DNA of 64,000 bases from Psychrobacter sp. ANT_WB68 (GCF_008369115.1 NZ_VOAZ01000002.1:620001-684000); one strand, 5' to 3'. Shown: positions 1-9,610, counted from the first letter of the stretch. Numbers and translations: made by a program. The notes: a model not told the origin generated them from the sequence alone.

Positions 1-1
1 T

Positions 2-265
2 AAACCTGGTAAGTTGCCACCACCCGTCGCTAATAAAGCCTATGCTTTAGAGTATGGTAAAGACACGCTTGAGATGCAAAATAACTTGCCACCTGAGCGC
101 GTATTGTTGGTCGATGACATTCTGGCAACGGGTGGCACGCTCACCACCGCTTATGAGCTGTGTAAGTCTGCTGAGCATACGGTGGTCGGCGCTTTGGTAT
201 TGTTAGATCTTGTTGATTTGCATGGCAAGTTCCCTGTACCTGTCTATACAGTCTTAAAGGCTTAG
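2..265 (+). CDS. apt: Adenine phosphoribosyltransferase, C-terminal part (5' end outside window)
   Basis: The frame is open from the window edge (AAA CCT GGT AAG TTG ...), so the gene starts upstream and only about 87 codons are seen. The PRPP-binding motif LLVDDILATGGT, the segment KPGKLPPPV and the block YALEYGKDTLEM are typical of adenine phosphoribosyltransferase, which salvages adenine plus PRPP to AMP in the cytoplasm. The TTG at 14 is an internal leucine codon, not a start. A strong hairpin follows 22 bases after the stop. Family assignment is firm; the N-terminal part cannot be judged. Confidence 0.93.
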   Translation, partial: KPGKLPPPVANKAYALEYGKDTLEMQNNLPPERVLLVDDILATGGTLTTAYELCKSAEHTVVGALVLLDLVDLHGKFPVPVYTVLKA

Positions 266-287
266 GAAATAGGGTGTTTATGATAAG

Positions 288-322
288 AAAAAGCGCGCTG
301 AATGAATTCAGCGCGCTTTTTT
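288..322. terminator. Bidirectional intrinsic terminator between apt and the convergent small gene
   Basis: Perfect 11-bp stem (AGCGCGCTGAA at 292-302, TTCAGCGCGCT at 307-317) with a 4-base loop, an A-run before it and a T-run after it. It can therefore stop transcription from apt on the plus strand and from the 343-810 gene on the minus strand. Confidence 0.9.
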
Positions 323-342
323 CGATTGAGCTTATCTTAATA

Positions 343-810
343 CTACTTAGCTTGCTGGTAATTTTCACATGCCTGCTCTACTAGTATGCGACTAATCGTT
401 TTCGGCTTAGTAACTTTAAAGTCTTTGGTGGTCAATATCGGCTTTTCTGATTGCCAAGACTTTAACACCTTATCGTCAGCAGCATAGTTGACATAAGCGC
501 GACGATAATAGCTTGCATCCTTACAAGAGATGAGCCATTGCTGGTCGCTATGATGAATGTCACTTTCTTTAGTCTGTTTCTCTTTACTGTCTTTCGTGAC
601 GATTTTTGGCGCAGGATAGGTTCTACGAATCGAGACGGTAATATTTTCGACCGCTTTTTCGTCAATAATATGAATGTCTGAGCGTTCGATAGAATCTATA
701 TCTAAGCTGAAAATAGAGCCAGTCTGACTTTCTGATACCTCTAACCAGTTTACCGCATGGGCACTCATTGCAAGCGTACTACCTGCTAATATCACTGCTA
801 GCCGTTTCAT
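343..810 (-). CDS. Small exported protein, surface-adhesin E-like
   Basis: 155 residues with a cleavable signal peptide (MKRLAVILAGSTLAMSAHA, AxA-type site before VNWLEV). The mature part has the pattern of short periplasmic proteins in which a Trp near the start, an isolated 'DIDSI' segment, a central WLISC and a final Cys (EQACENY) are kept; the two cysteines could form a disulfide. This resembles the surface-adhesin protein E domain, but the match was judged by eye. An AAGGC ribosome site precedes the ATG. It is convergent with apt and shares its terminator. Function unknown. Confidence 0.7.
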   Translation of the reverse strand: MKRLAVILAGSTLAMSAHAVNWLEVSESQTGSIFSLDIDSIERSDIHIIDEKAVENITVSIRRTYPAPKIVTKDSKEKQTKESDIHHSDQQWLISCKDASYYRRAYVNYAADDKVLKSWQSEKPILTTKDFKVTKPKTISRILVEQACENYQQAK

Positions 811-964
811 AATCGAGCCTTGCTTTTTGTTATATAAAGTCGTTCATCATAGCCAACTTAATATGAGCAGGCAAATTTCTTTTATGACAAGTGGTTCACG
901 CTGAAACAATCTCAGCACAATTAATTAGCAGGCAGATGTCTAAGACGTATAATAAATAGGGCAG

Positions 965-1906
965 TTAATCACGCATGGCTGCTAGCATTTGCGCAAGCTC
1001 ATCACGTGCACCGATAAAGCCATCAATGCCCTTTGGTAATAAGTCTTGAGTAACGGTATCTTGCTGATAGGCGGCACTGAATTCGTCATGCGTTAAGCTG
1101 ACTTTGGTCATGTCGGCCAAATCCATGGACATGCTTGGTGACAGTTGGCGCGTGACTTCAACATCCATGGCTGCCAACTCATCAATTAGATTGGGCGCGA
1201 TGGTCAGTAAATCGCAACCTGCGAGTGCCAATATTTGCTCAGTCGAGCGGAAGCTGGCACCCATCACTTGCGTTTTATAGCCATGCTGTTTGTAATATTG
1301 ATAAATGAGTTTGACCGATTGCACGCCCATATCATCTGCAGCTGGTACGTTTTGGCGATTTTGTTGACGTTTTTGCCAGTCTAAAATACGACCAACAAAA
1401 GGGGAAATCAGCGTCACGCCAGCATCTGCACAGGCAATCGCTTGATGCTGACCGAATAATAAAGTCAGGTTGCAGTGAATACCCTGAGTTTCAAGATAAC
1501 GTGCTGCTTCAATTCCTTGCCACGTTGCTGCCATCTTAATCAACACGCGCTCTGAGTCGATGCCTGCTTTTTGATAGGCTTCCATAAAGCTTAGGGCTTT
1601 ATCAATGGTGGCTTGGGTGTCATAAGACAAGCGTGCATCGACTTCGGTTGAGACGCGACCTTCAATCAACGCCAGAATATTACAGCCAATTTGAATGGTT
1701 AGCTCATCAATCACCGCATCGATATCGCCCCGATGGCGACTCATGGTTTCTGACAGCATGGCCTCATTATCCGGATGAATAAGAGCTTTGGTAATCAGGC
1801 TTGGATTGGTAGTGGCATCGATGGGTTTTAGACGCGCAATGGCGGCAAGGTCGCCCGTATCAGCGACAATAGTGGTCATGGTGCGAAGCTGTTGTAATGC
1901 GCTCAT
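965..1906 (-). CDS. tal: Transaldolase
   Basis: 313 residues, the usual size of the TalB class. It transfers the dihydroxyacetone unit from sedoheptulose-7-phosphate to glyceraldehyde-3-phosphate in the non-oxidative pentose phosphate pathway. Visible signatures are the N-terminal VADTGD (acidic residue near 16), DATTNPSLI at 30-38, and the Schiff-base lysine in ERVLIKMAATWQG (K124), followed by the NLTLLFG and ISPFVGRI blocks of the (beta/alpha)8 barrel. An AGGA ribosome site lies just before the ATG. It appears monocistronic; the downstream flank before 965 shows no strong hairpin. Confidence 0.97.
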   Translation of the reverse strand: MSALQQLRTMTTIVADTGDLAAIARLKPIDATTNPSLITKALIHPDNEAMLSETMSRHRGDIDAVIDELTIQIGCNILALIEGRVSTEVDARLSYDTQATIDKALSFMEAYQKAGIDSERVLIKMAATWQGIEAARYLETQGIHCNLTLLFGQHQAIACADAGVTLISPFVGRILDWQKRQQNRQNVPAADDMGVQSVKLIYQYYKQHGYKTQVMGASFRSTEQILALAGCDLLTIAPNLIDELAAMDVEVTRQLSPSMSMDLADMTKVSLTHDEFSAAYQQDTVTQDLLPKGIDGFIGARDELAQMLAAMRD

Positions 1907-2416
1907 CAGATATCCTTGGTATGGTCAATTAACGTTGTTATGTTCTTGTTTAGAATGGTTATTCAAGTTTGTACTCCATGATATTTTTTATTTATAAAGC
2001 TGTTTATCATGGTGAGGTTTCTAGAGGTTTTGGTTAGTAGTAATGCCTCAAAGATTTTCTTAAGCCTAAACCTATTAGACGTATGCGCTGTTAAAACTAT
2101 GAGCTGTTAAAATTAGGTGCCTTTAATAAGAGCCTTTAAACTGTATCATAGATTTGAGCGTATGTAGCCCGATAGTTTTACAGCACTTGGTCGTTACAGG
2201 GCATAACTGTGCTAAGATTTATAGCAAATTGCCCATTAACGCGCATTTACGAATGGGCACTGTCGATAGTTTTTGCTATAGTAGAGCCGATCAGCTGTTT
2301 GCCTCGCGCGAAACATCAAAAGTAAGTATTTATTATTAAAATAAACATATTGAACAGAGAGTCACCCCTAACAGTGATAAAACTCAGTAATAATATTAGA
2401 GAAAGGATGGGCGGTA
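1907..2416. other. 510-base gap between divergent tal and pheA
   Basis: No convincing gene. The region must hold the promoters of tal and pheA. Visible elements are a short direct repeat GCTGTTAAAA near 2087-2112 and an inverted repeat GCCCATT...AATGGGC (about 2231-2258, 14-base loop). A 61-codon open frame at 2154-2339 has no ribosome site and no protein-like pattern. No leader peptide rich in Phe or Tyr codons, which would suggest attenuation, is apparent upstream of pheA. Confidence 0.5.
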
Positions 2417-3592
2417 ATGAGTGAGCAGTCACCAGAGCAAAATGTAGACAATCTAAATCAAATCAATACAAACGATATGGCCAATGAAAAAGAGTTTTTG
2501 GATAGTATCCGCCAAAATATCGATGCGGTAGACTGCGAAATACAGACGCTGATTAACAATCGTGCCAAACTGGCTCAGCAAGTGGCAGTCGTGAAAAAAA
2601 GCCATATTGCTAATAATCCAACTGCCGACAATACCAATCCTATTTTTTATCGTCCTGAACGTGAAGCGCAAGTGTTAAAGGCGGTCATGGAACGCAATAC
2701 CGGACCCATCGCTGATGAAAAAATGGCGCGTTTGTTCCGTGAGATTATGTCGGTGTGCTTGGATTTAGAAGCGCCGCAACGTATTGCGTTTTTGGGCCCT
2801 GTCGGTACCTTTACCCATGCAGCAGCGTTAAAACACTTTGGTAAAGCTGCCGATACTGTGCCACTAAATACCATCACTGACGTCTTTCGTGAAGTTGAAG
2901 CGGGCACGGCGATGTATGGTGTGGTGCCAGTCGAAAACTCATCAGAGGGCGTGGTCAACCATACGTTAGATGGCTTTTTATCTTCTACGCTAAAAATAAT
3001 CGGTGAAGTTGAGCTGCCTATTCACCAGAATTTCTTAGTCGCTGAGCATACCAAACTTGATGGTTTGAGCCGTATTTACTCGCATCAGCAATCATTGGCG
3101 CAGTGCCGTCATTGGCTTGACGTCAATTATCCTAATGTCGAGCGTGTGGCTGTGTCGAGCAATGGTGAAGCGGCCCGTCGTTTAAAAAACGAGTGGCATT
3201 CAGCGGCAATTGCAGGTGATGTGGCGGCGGCAGAGTACGATTTACATAAGCTTTACTCAAACATCGAAGACAATCCAAGTAATACCACGCGTTTCCTCAT
3301 TATTGGTCACGAGGCGATTGCGCCATCGGGTCAAGACAAGACCTCAATCATGGTTTCGGCGCATGATAAAGCGGGCGCCCTGATCGAAATCTTAAAACCA
3401 TTGTCCTATCATGGCGTGTCGATGACCAGTATCGAGACGCGTCCTGAACGTCCTAATAAATGGGCTTATGTGTTCTTTATCGATATGGATGGGCACATTG
3501 AAGACGCAAATGTGAGCGCAGCTATCGCTGATATCCGCCCATTAGTCAAAGATTTGCGTGTACTAGGCTCTTATCCAAAAGCAGTATTGTAA
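2417..3592 (+). CDS. pheA: P-protein: chorismate mutase / prephenate dehydratase
   Basis: 391 residues. Domain order: AroQ-type chorismate mutase (about 28-115, IRQNIDAVDCEIQTLINNRAKLAQ), prephenate dehydratase (about 128-305, FLGPVGTFTHAAA, PVENSSEGVVNHT and the NTTRF motif that contains the catalytic Thr), and a C-terminal ACT regulatory domain with GALIEILKPL and SIETRP that binds phenylalanine in this family. It converts chorismate to phenylpyruvate for phenylalanine synthesis. The N-terminus carries about 25 extra polar residues before the mutase domain. AAAGGA precedes the start. It leads the pheA-hisC-tyrA/aroA cluster. Confidence 0.97.
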   Translation: MSEQSPEQNVDNLNQINTNDMANEKEFLDSIRQNIDAVDCEIQTLINNRAKLAQQVAVVKKSHIANNPTADNTNPIFYRPEREAQVLKAVMERNTGPIADEKMARLFREIMSVCLDLEAPQRIAFLGPVGTFTHAAALKHFGKAADTVPLNTITDVFREVEAGTAMYGVVPVENSSEGVVNHTLDGFLSSTLKIIGEVELPIHQNFLVAEHTKLDGLSRIYSHQQSLAQCRHWLDVNYPNVERVAVSSNGEAARRLKNEWHSAAIAGDVAAAEYDLHKLYSNIEDNPSNTTRFLIIGHEAIAPSGQDKTSIMVSAHDKAGALIEILKPLSYHGVSMTSIETRPERPNKWAYVFFIDMDGHIEDANVSAAIADIRPLVKDLRVLGSYPKAVL

Positions 3593-3674
3593 AACTGATT
3601 TAATCAAATTGTTTATCAAACGAATAACAGGTATTAACGAACAGTAGATGCGTTATCACCTCTAAGGATAAATC

Positions 3675-4817
3675 ATGCAGTCATCTCATTCGACAGAGTT
3701 AAATTTATCACCGCTTGTGCCTGCCTATGACAGTATTCTAGAGCTGATACCTTATCAGGCTGGAAAACCAGTTGAAGAGCTGACACGTGAGTATGGCGTC
3801 TCAGATGTGGTAAAACTTGCCAGTAATGAGAACCCAAGAGGCTGCTCACCGCACGTTACGCTGGCGATTACCGAACAGTTGGGTCAGCTGGCACGTTATC
3901 CTGATGGCAATGGTTATTATCTAAAACAAGCGCTTGCTGATTTTAACGATGTCCGTGTCGACCAGATTACCTTGGGTAATGGCTCTGATGATTTGCTTGA
4001 TATTTTAGCACGTAGCTTTGCTGGTGCTGACGATGCCATTATTTACAGTCAGTATGCTTTTATCGTTTATCCGATGCTGGCTAAAATGCAAGGGGCGACA
4101 GGTATAGAAGTACCTGCTCATCGCTTTGGTCATGATCTAAAGGCGATGAGTGAGGCAGTTCAAGACAATCCTAATACCAAAATGGTGTTTATCGCCAATC
4201 CTAATAACCCAACCGGCACCCAGCTTTCGCATCAAGAGTTGCAAGCGTTTATGGGCAGTGTGCCACGCTCGGTATTGGTGGTATTAGATGAAGCCTATAT
4301 CGAATATAGCCCTGAGAGTAATAATCGGGCGCTGTTAGATGAGTTTGATAACGTGGTCATCGTACGTACCTTTTCCAAAGCTTATGGACTGGCGGGCTTG
4401 CGTGTTGGCTATGCGTTAAGCTCAGTGCCAGTCGCTGATTTACTCAATCGAATTCGTCAGCCATTCAATGTGAGCAGAGTTGCGCTAGCTGCTGCCGCTG
4501 CGGCGCTTAACGACCAAGATTTCATTGAAAAAACGAGGCTTACTAACCAAGAACAAATGCGCTGGTTAGAAAAGCAGTTTGATGCCTTGGGACTAGGGTT
4601 TATCAAGTCGCATGCCAACTTTATTATGGTTGAAATAGAAGTCGAGATGGAAGACATAACAGCGGCTTCTATTCATCAAGCATTGCTAGAGCAGGGCGTT
4701 ATCGTGCGTCCATTAGAAGGTTATGGTTTGCCTAATTGGTTGCGTATTACGGTAGGGATTGCAGAAGATAACATGCGTCTGATTGATACGCTGCGCTCCA
4801 TATTGACCGACGATTAA
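3675..4817 (+). CDS. hisC: Histidinol-phosphate / aromatic aminotransferase (HisC family)
   Basis: 380 residues, a class II aminotransferase of fold type I. Motifs: KLASNENPRG near the N-terminus, NPNNPTGT, DEAYIEYSP with the PLP-contacting Asp and Tyr, and RTFSKAYGLAGLRVGYA with the PLP lysine (around residue 235). It lies between pheA and tyrA/aroA, 82 bases after pheA. In this setting HisC2 enzymes commonly act as aromatic (phenylalanine/tyrosine) aminotransferases as well as or instead of histidinol-phosphate aminotransferase. Which substrate dominates cannot be read from the sequence. Confidence 0.95.
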   Translation: MQSSHSTELNLSPLVPAYDSILELIPYQAGKPVEELTREYGVSDVVKLASNENPRGCSPHVTLAITEQLGQLARYPDGNGYYLKQALADFNDVRVDQITLGNGSDDLLDILARSFAGADDAIIYSQYAFIVYPMLAKMQGATGIEVPAHRFGHDLKAMSEAVQDNPNTKMVFIANPNNPTGTQLSHQELQAFMGSVPRSVLVVLDEAYIEYSPESNNRALLDEFDNVVIVRTFSKAYGLAGLRVGYALSSVPVADLLNRIRQPFNVSRVALAAAAAALNDQDFIEKTRLTNQEQMRWLEKQFDALGLGFIKSHANFIMVEIEVEMEDITAASIHQALLEQGVIVRPLEGYGLPNWLRITVGIAEDNMRLIDTLRSILTDD

Positions 4818-4928
4818 ATAATCTTGCGAAGTGTTTTTTGAGGTCAGTCAATTATCCACTAAATTTTATAAAATGAATGTCAGTTTGCTTTATCTAAAAA
4901 GACGTTTATTTGTTCAAAGAGAAATGCC

Positions 4929-7283
4929 GTGAGTCGCCAGCAAAGCAATCAAAACAATAATATGCAATCCATTAATACTCAGCCGCCGTTATTTAAGCAA
5001 GTTTGTGTTATCGGTCTCGGGTTAATTGGTGCCAGCCTTGCCCAAGCCATTAAAGACAATGGTTTGAGTGAGCGATTGGTGGCGGTTGATAGACATGCGC
5101 CAAGCATCGACGAAGCCATTCAGCACGGTTTGCTAGATGCTGGTAGTGCCGTCTTAAGTGAAGTAGTATCGGGCAGTGACCTGATTGTCATCGCCGTACC
5201 AGTGCAAGCGGTGCAAGCCGTGTTTGTCGATATCAAAGCTGCCATGGATAATGGGCAGATTTCTTCTGATTGCATCATCACTGACGTCTGTAGCACCAAA
5301 GGTAATATCATTGATGCAGCAAAAGCGGTCTTTACTTCGCTACCAACTGGCTTTGTACCAGCGCATCCGATTGCTGGCGCTGAAAATTCAGGGTATCATG
5401 CCAGGCGCGCCACATTATTTATCAATCATAGCGTTATTATTTGTGAGCTCCCAACGACAAACCCTTGGGCGATTTCCAATCTGCGTCAGTTATGGGAAGC
5501 GGTAGGTGCGACTGTCATGTCAATGGATGCCGAGCATCATGATGCTATCTTAGCGCATACCAGTCATTTACCGCATCTGCTGGCATTTAACTTGGTCGAG
5601 CAGCTGGCGAGTCATGATGATAATTTAGATATGTTTCGTTATGCAGCGGGCGGCTTTCGCGACTTTAGCCGCATCGCTGCCAGTGACCCTAAAATGTGGC
5701 ATGATATATTTTTTGCCAACCAAAGCGCAATCGTAAGCGCCCTTGATGAGTATGGCATTTATTTACAGACCATGCGTCAGCTTATCATTGATAAAGATTC
5801 AACCGCCCTGATGGGACTTTTGGGCCGCGCGCAAGCCGCACGGCGACATTTTGGCCATATGTTAGCCAGCACCCCTTATACGGATACTCCTGCTATGTCA
5901 GCTTCTTATATCATTACCCCTAGCAACACCGTTTCTGGCACCATTACCATTCCTGGTGATAAGTCTATCTCTCATCGCAGTATTATGCTCGGTAGCCTTG
6001 CAACAGGCGTCACCAAGGTCACTGGATTTTTGGAAGGGGAAGACGCGCTTGCTACTTTGCAAGCGTTCCGAGATATGGGCGTGACCATTGAAGGCCCTGA
6101 TAATGGGCAGTTAACCATTCACGGTGTTGGTATGAACGGTCTAAAGCCAAGTAAAACGCCATTATATATGGGCAACTCAGGCACCAGTATGCGTCTGCTA
6201 GCGGGTATCTTAGCCGCACAGTCATTTGATAGTGTATTAACAGGTGATACCAGCTTAAACAAGCGCCCAATGGAGCGTGTGGCAGCACCGCTACGTGACA
6301 TGGGTGCGGTCATTCAAAGCACGGGTCATAGTGGCACAGCGCCACTTAGTATCACTGGTCGAGATAGTGTTGGCAAACCTCTACAAGGCATAGAGTATGA
6401 TATGCCGGTTGCTTCTGCGCAGATTAAATCTTGCTTATTACTGGCTGGACTGTGGGCAGAAGGCACAACAACTGTGATTCAGCCTGAAATCAGTCGAGAC
6501 CATACCGAGCGTATGCTCTCAGCCTTTGGTTATCCCGTTACCGTTGATGGCAATCGTATCAGTGTTGAGGGCGGTGGTAAACTCACAGGCGGTGACATCG
6601 CGGTCCCTGCTGATATCTCATCAGCGGCATTCTTTATGGTCGCTGCGGCTATCAGTCAAGGCAGCGAGTTGACCTTGAAGCAAGTTGGCATTAATCCAAC
6701 GCGTACCGGTATTATTGATATTCTAAAGTTGATGCAAGCGGATATCAGCCTGAGTAATGAGACTCATGTCGGTGGTGAACCAGTAGCAGATATCACTATT
6801 CGTGGCTCAAACTTGGTCGGTATAGAAATACCTGAGTATCTGGTGCCGCTCGCGATTGATGAGTTCCCAGTATTGTTCATTGCTGCCAGCTGCGCCCAAG
6901 GTCGTACAGTGTTAACGGGTGCAAAAGAGCTGCGCGTTAAAGAGTCAGATCGTATTGCCGTCATGGCAGACGGCCTACAAACGCTAGGTATTGATTGTAC
7001 GGTTACCGAAGATGGTTTAATTATTGAAGGTAAAGGGATTGAAGGCAAGGGCAATAGTGCTGATATCAATGAAGTGAATAATAGCCAACCTGTCTTTGGT
7101 GGCGGACATATTACCTCGCACCATGACCATCGTATCGCGATGAGCTTTGCTGTAGCTAGTCTGCGCGCATCCAAGCAGATTACCATTGAAGGTGTTGAGA
7201 CTGTTAATACCAGCTTTCCAGGATTTGCAGAACTTGCCAATCAAATCGGTATGTCTATTCAAGTGGATAAGGGTGCGGCTTAG
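4929..7283 (+). CDS. tyrA/aroA: Fused prephenate dehydrogenase / EPSP synthase (TyrA-AroA)
   Basis: 784 residues with a GTG start. The N-terminal 310 residues are prephenate dehydrogenase: Rossmann motif VIGLGLIGASLA near 28, DVCSTKG and FVPAHPIAGAENSG. A short linker near 315-325 leads into a complete 3-phosphoshikimate 1-carboxyvinyltransferase: PGDKSISHRS, GNSGTSMRLL, RPMERV, LRVKESDRI and HHDHRIAMSFA. One chain thus serves tyrosine synthesis and the sixth shikimate step. The fusion is known from Pseudomonas, Acinetobacter and relatives. In Pseudomonas cmk and rpsA follow; here rarD follows instead, after a 278-base gap. Confidence 0.96.
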   Translation: MSRQQSNQNNNMQSINTQPPLFKQVCVIGLGLIGASLAQAIKDNGLSERLVAVDRHAPSIDEAIQHGLLDAGSAVLSEVVSGSDLIVIAVPVQAVQAVFVDIKAAMDNGQISSDCIITDVCSTKGNIIDAAKAVFTSLPTGFVPAHPIAGAENSGYHARRATLFINHSVIICELPTTNPWAISNLRQLWEAVGATVMSMDAEHHDAILAHTSHLPHLLAFNLVEQLASHDDNLDMFRYAAGGFRDFSRIAASDPKMWHDIFFANQSAIVSALDEYGIYLQTMRQLIIDKDSTALMGLLGRAQAARRHFGHMLASTPYTDTPAMSASYIITPSNTVSGTITIPGDKSISHRSIMLGSLATGVTKVTGFLEGEDALATLQAFRDMGVTIEGPDNGQLTIHGVGMNGLKPSKTPLYMGNSGTSMRLLAGILAAQSFDSVLTGDTSLNKRPMERVAAPLRDMGAVIQSTGHSGTAPLSITGRDSVGKPLQGIEYDMPVASAQIKSCLLLAGLWAEGTTTVIQPEISRDHTERMLSAFGYPVTVDGNRISVEGGGKLTGGDIAVPADISSAAFFMVAAAISQGSELTLKQVGINPTRTGIIDILKLMQADISLSNETHVGGEPVADITIRGSNLVGIEIPEYLVPLAIDEFPVLFIAASCAQGRTVLTGAKELRVKESDRIAVMADGLQTLGIDCTVTEDGLIIEGKGIEGKGNSADINEVNNSQPVFGGGHITSHHDHRIAMSFAVASLRASKQITIEGVETVNTSFPGFAELANQIGMSIQVDKGAA

Positions 7284-7561
7284 GCCCTAAAAGACTACTC
7301 ACTTGATAAGCACTGGTATTGGTTTTTGTAGTGTTGGTTTCGCAATTCAATGAAGTCCATAAGGTTAATTATTAACCTTGACGTAAAAGTTGTTTTTAAA
7401 GTTGTTGTCGTTAGCAATGTGTTGATACTTGAATGGTATTAACGCATTGCTTTTTACTTTCTACCCTATATATAGTAACCCTGCGCTCTTATCGCTAAGT
7501 CTTTATTATTCATAAATACTAAGTAAGGTCGCGCTTTGCTCTAATTAAGTTGTCTTGCCTT

Positions 7562-8524
7562 ATGACCACTCAAAATGTCGTCAAAAAACCAGTCGCTCCA
7601 ATCAAAACCACACGAAGTGGCATCGTCACTGCGCTGATCGCTTTTTGTATATGGGGCGCGTTTCCTTTATATTTTAAACAGCTATCGGCTTATAATGCGA
7701 CAGAAATTATTGGTCATCGTATTGTTTGGACGTTTGCGTGTTTACTCATCGTCGTGGTTGTAACCAAACGTTGGCAGTGGATAAATACCTTAAAGCAAAA
7801 CCCAAAATGGATAGCGTTGACTTTTTTGTCAGGTATTATTATTGCGACCAACTGGCTCACGTACGTATGGGCGGTCAATCATGATCAGATACTTGAGGCA
7901 AGCTTAGGATATTTTATTGGCCCACTCGTTGGTGTGGCGTTATCGATGATTTTATTCAAAGAACGCCTACGTACCCTGCAATGGGTCGCGATTGGTTTTG
8001 CGCTATTGTCTGTGGTCATTCAAGTGGTGATGCTGGGTAGCCTGCCATGGTTATCGCTCATTCTTGCTTTTAGCTTTAGTACTTACGGCACTATCCAGCG
8101 CCAAACACCATTGACTGCGGTCGATGCGATGTTTGTTGAAACCACGATGCTGGTACCTATCTTTATTTGGTGGTTTTGGCAAGCGGATGTGGTCAGTAGC
8201 CAGCTGAGCTTTTGGTTTACGCCAAACATTTGGCTATTGATGCTGGCAGGTCCGATTACGCTGATACCGTTATTACTCTTTAATAGATCGACTAAGTTGG
8301 TTGCTTATAGTATTTTAAGCTTTATGAATTATTTGACGCCGACCTTTATTTTCTTCTTGGCCGTATTCTATTATAAAGAGCCTTTTGACCTAAATCGTTT
8401 AGCTGTCTTTGGTTTGATTTGGCTAGGGTTGTTATTATTCAGCATTGACTTGTGGCGTCATCGCCCTAGTAAAGCGTTAAAAGCCGAGCGTCTGCGTGAA
8501 GAGGCTTTGCAGCAGAGTAAGTAA
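7562..8524 (+). CDS. rarD: RarD-type EamA/DMT family transporter
   Basis: Ten-helix drug/metabolite transporter of the RarD branch. The start ATG at 7562 gives MTTQNVVKK; an upstream in-frame TTG at 7550 is possible but neither start has a strong ribosome site. Typical family features are the first helix with FCIWGAFPLYFKQL, NWLTYVWAVNHDQILEASLGYFIGPL and, late in the protein, SILSFMNYLTPTFIFFLAVF. E. coli RarD is linked to chloramphenicol sensitivity, but the substrate of these proteins is not established. Basic tail after the last helix (RHRPSKALKAERLREE). It lies between the aromatic and folate clusters. Confidence 0.9.
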   Translation: MTTQNVVKKPVAPIKTTRSGIVTALIAFCIWGAFPLYFKQLSAYNATEIIGHRIVWTFACLLIVVVVTKRWQWINTLKQNPKWIALTFLSGIIIATNWLTYVWAVNHDQILEASLGYFIGPLVGVALSMILFKERLRTLQWVAIGFALLSVVIQVVMLGSLPWLSLILAFSFSTYGTIQRQTPLTAVDAMFVETTMLVPIFIWWFWQADVVSSQLSFWFTPNIWLLMLAGPITLIPLLLFNRSTKLVAYSILSFMNYLTPTFIFFLAVFYYKEPFDLNRLAVFGLIWLGLLLFSIDLWRHRPSKALKAERLREEALQQSK

Positions 8525-8587
8525 AAACTTGATTGCAAAACTAAAGTTAGAAATCCGGATTGAAAATTAACAAACAAGGCTAAAATC

Positions 8588-8998
8588 ATGTTTCATACCG
8601 AATCTGATGTGGTATTTGTCAAAGGCTTAACAGTAGAAGCCGTCATCGGTGTCTATGAGTGGGAGCGCACCATTACTCAGCCATTACTGATTGATATTGC
8701 GCTTGAAACAAATATCAGCCGTGCTGCTGTCTCAGATGATGTGAATGATGCACTCAATTACAAAGCAGTCTGTGATGACGTTAGCGACTGGTGCCAAGTT
8801 ATTCAGGCGCAATTACTTGAGCATTTGGCTGGGCAAATCGCTGATAAGCTGCTTGCAAAGTATGCCTGTCAAAAAATAACGTTAAGTATTGCTAAGCCGA
8901 CGGCTATTCAGCAGGCTGATGCGGTTGGTGTACAAATCACGCGTTATGCAGAAGCCAGTGAAGATAAACCTTCTATAAGCAAAGGTAATGATGCATAA
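8588..8998 (+). CDS. folB: Dihydroneopterin aldolase
   Basis: 136 residues, close to the family size. It cleaves 7,8-dihydroneopterin to 6-hydroxymethyl-dihydropterin and glycolaldehyde in folate synthesis. Visible motifs: VFVKGLTVEAVIGVYEWER at the start, a DVNDALNYKAVCDDV block, LLEHLAGQIADKLL with the conserved Glu that binds the pterin, and ISIAKP-like ITLSIAKPTAI. AAGG ribosome site. The 3' end overlaps the next gene by 11 bases, so the pair is translationally coupled. Confidence 0.95.
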   Translation: MFHTESDVVFVKGLTVEAVIGVYEWERTITQPLLIDIALETNISRAAVSDDVNDALNYKAVCDDVSDWCQVIQAQLLEHLAGQIADKLLAKYACQKITLSIAKPTAIQQADAVGVQITRYAEASEDKPSISKGNDA

Positions 8999-9521
8999 AA
9001 ATCTGGCTGGTTTGAATCTTTCAACATTTACAAGATGCGCCCCCGAACAGTTGCAAACGCAGTCTGTGATAGCAGTGCTATTGGCTTTGGGCAGTAATTA
9101 CCAAGCTGAGCATTATCTGCCGCGTGTCCGAGAAGCTCTAGCGGCGCTAGGGGAAATACAGTTATCTACTGCGTTTCAAAACCCTGACTTTACATCTACT
9201 AAAGCGCAACCGAAGCCTGACTATACCAATCAGTGTGTCCATATTTCGCTAACGTCACCGATGACATTACAACAGTTACAGCAAACCTTTAAACAATTTG
9301 AATGTGATTGCAATCGGCAGCGTTTAACAGAAGCTCAGACGCCAATAAAGAAAGTTACGATGGATATCGATATTCTGCTAATACAAACGGCTTTTAATGA
9401 AAATAGCCTAAGCAAGAAAAAGCTATCTAACTGGATAATCATGGCAGATCGTTATCCATTTAAAGCGCATGAAAGAACAGGAATCGAGGAATTGATTTTG
9501 AAAGGTTCTTTAAAAGGTTAA
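8988..9521 (+). CDS. FolK-like pyrophosphokinase, divergent
   Basis: 177 residues of the HPPK family, which transfers pyrophosphate from ATP to 6-hydroxymethyl-dihydropterin, the step after FolB. Seen: LLALGSN at 31-37, FQNPDFTST in place of the usual pterin loop, PDYTNQCV and the metal-binding Asp pair in VTMDIDILLI. The usual R-x-x-PR-x-LDIDIL pattern is altered (PIKKVTMDID), and the C-terminal PH...R.FVL.PL block is hardly recognisable. A true folK may exist elsewhere in the genome; this could be a second, diverged copy. It overlaps folB and precedes a convergent hairpin. Confidence 0.75.
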   Translation: MMHKNLAGLNLSTFTRCAPEQLQTQSVIAVLLALGSNYQAEHYLPRVREALAALGEIQLSTAFQNPDFTSTKAQPKPDYTNQCVHISLTSPMTLQQLQQTFKQFECDCNRQRLTEAQTPIKKVTMDIDILLIQTAFNENSLSKKKLSNWIIMADRYPFKAHERTGIEELILKGSLKG

Positions 9522-9610
9522 ATTAAGTGGCTAAGATTCTGATAAAAATAGGATACTGTTGAAAACAGGCAGAAGCTGTCGAAAGCGGATAGCTCTATTA
9601 AAACCTCTCA

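Noticed and set aside
2154..2339. 61-codon open frame between tal and pheA
   Set aside because: No ribosome site, odd residue mix and position in a promoter region; nothing supports translation.
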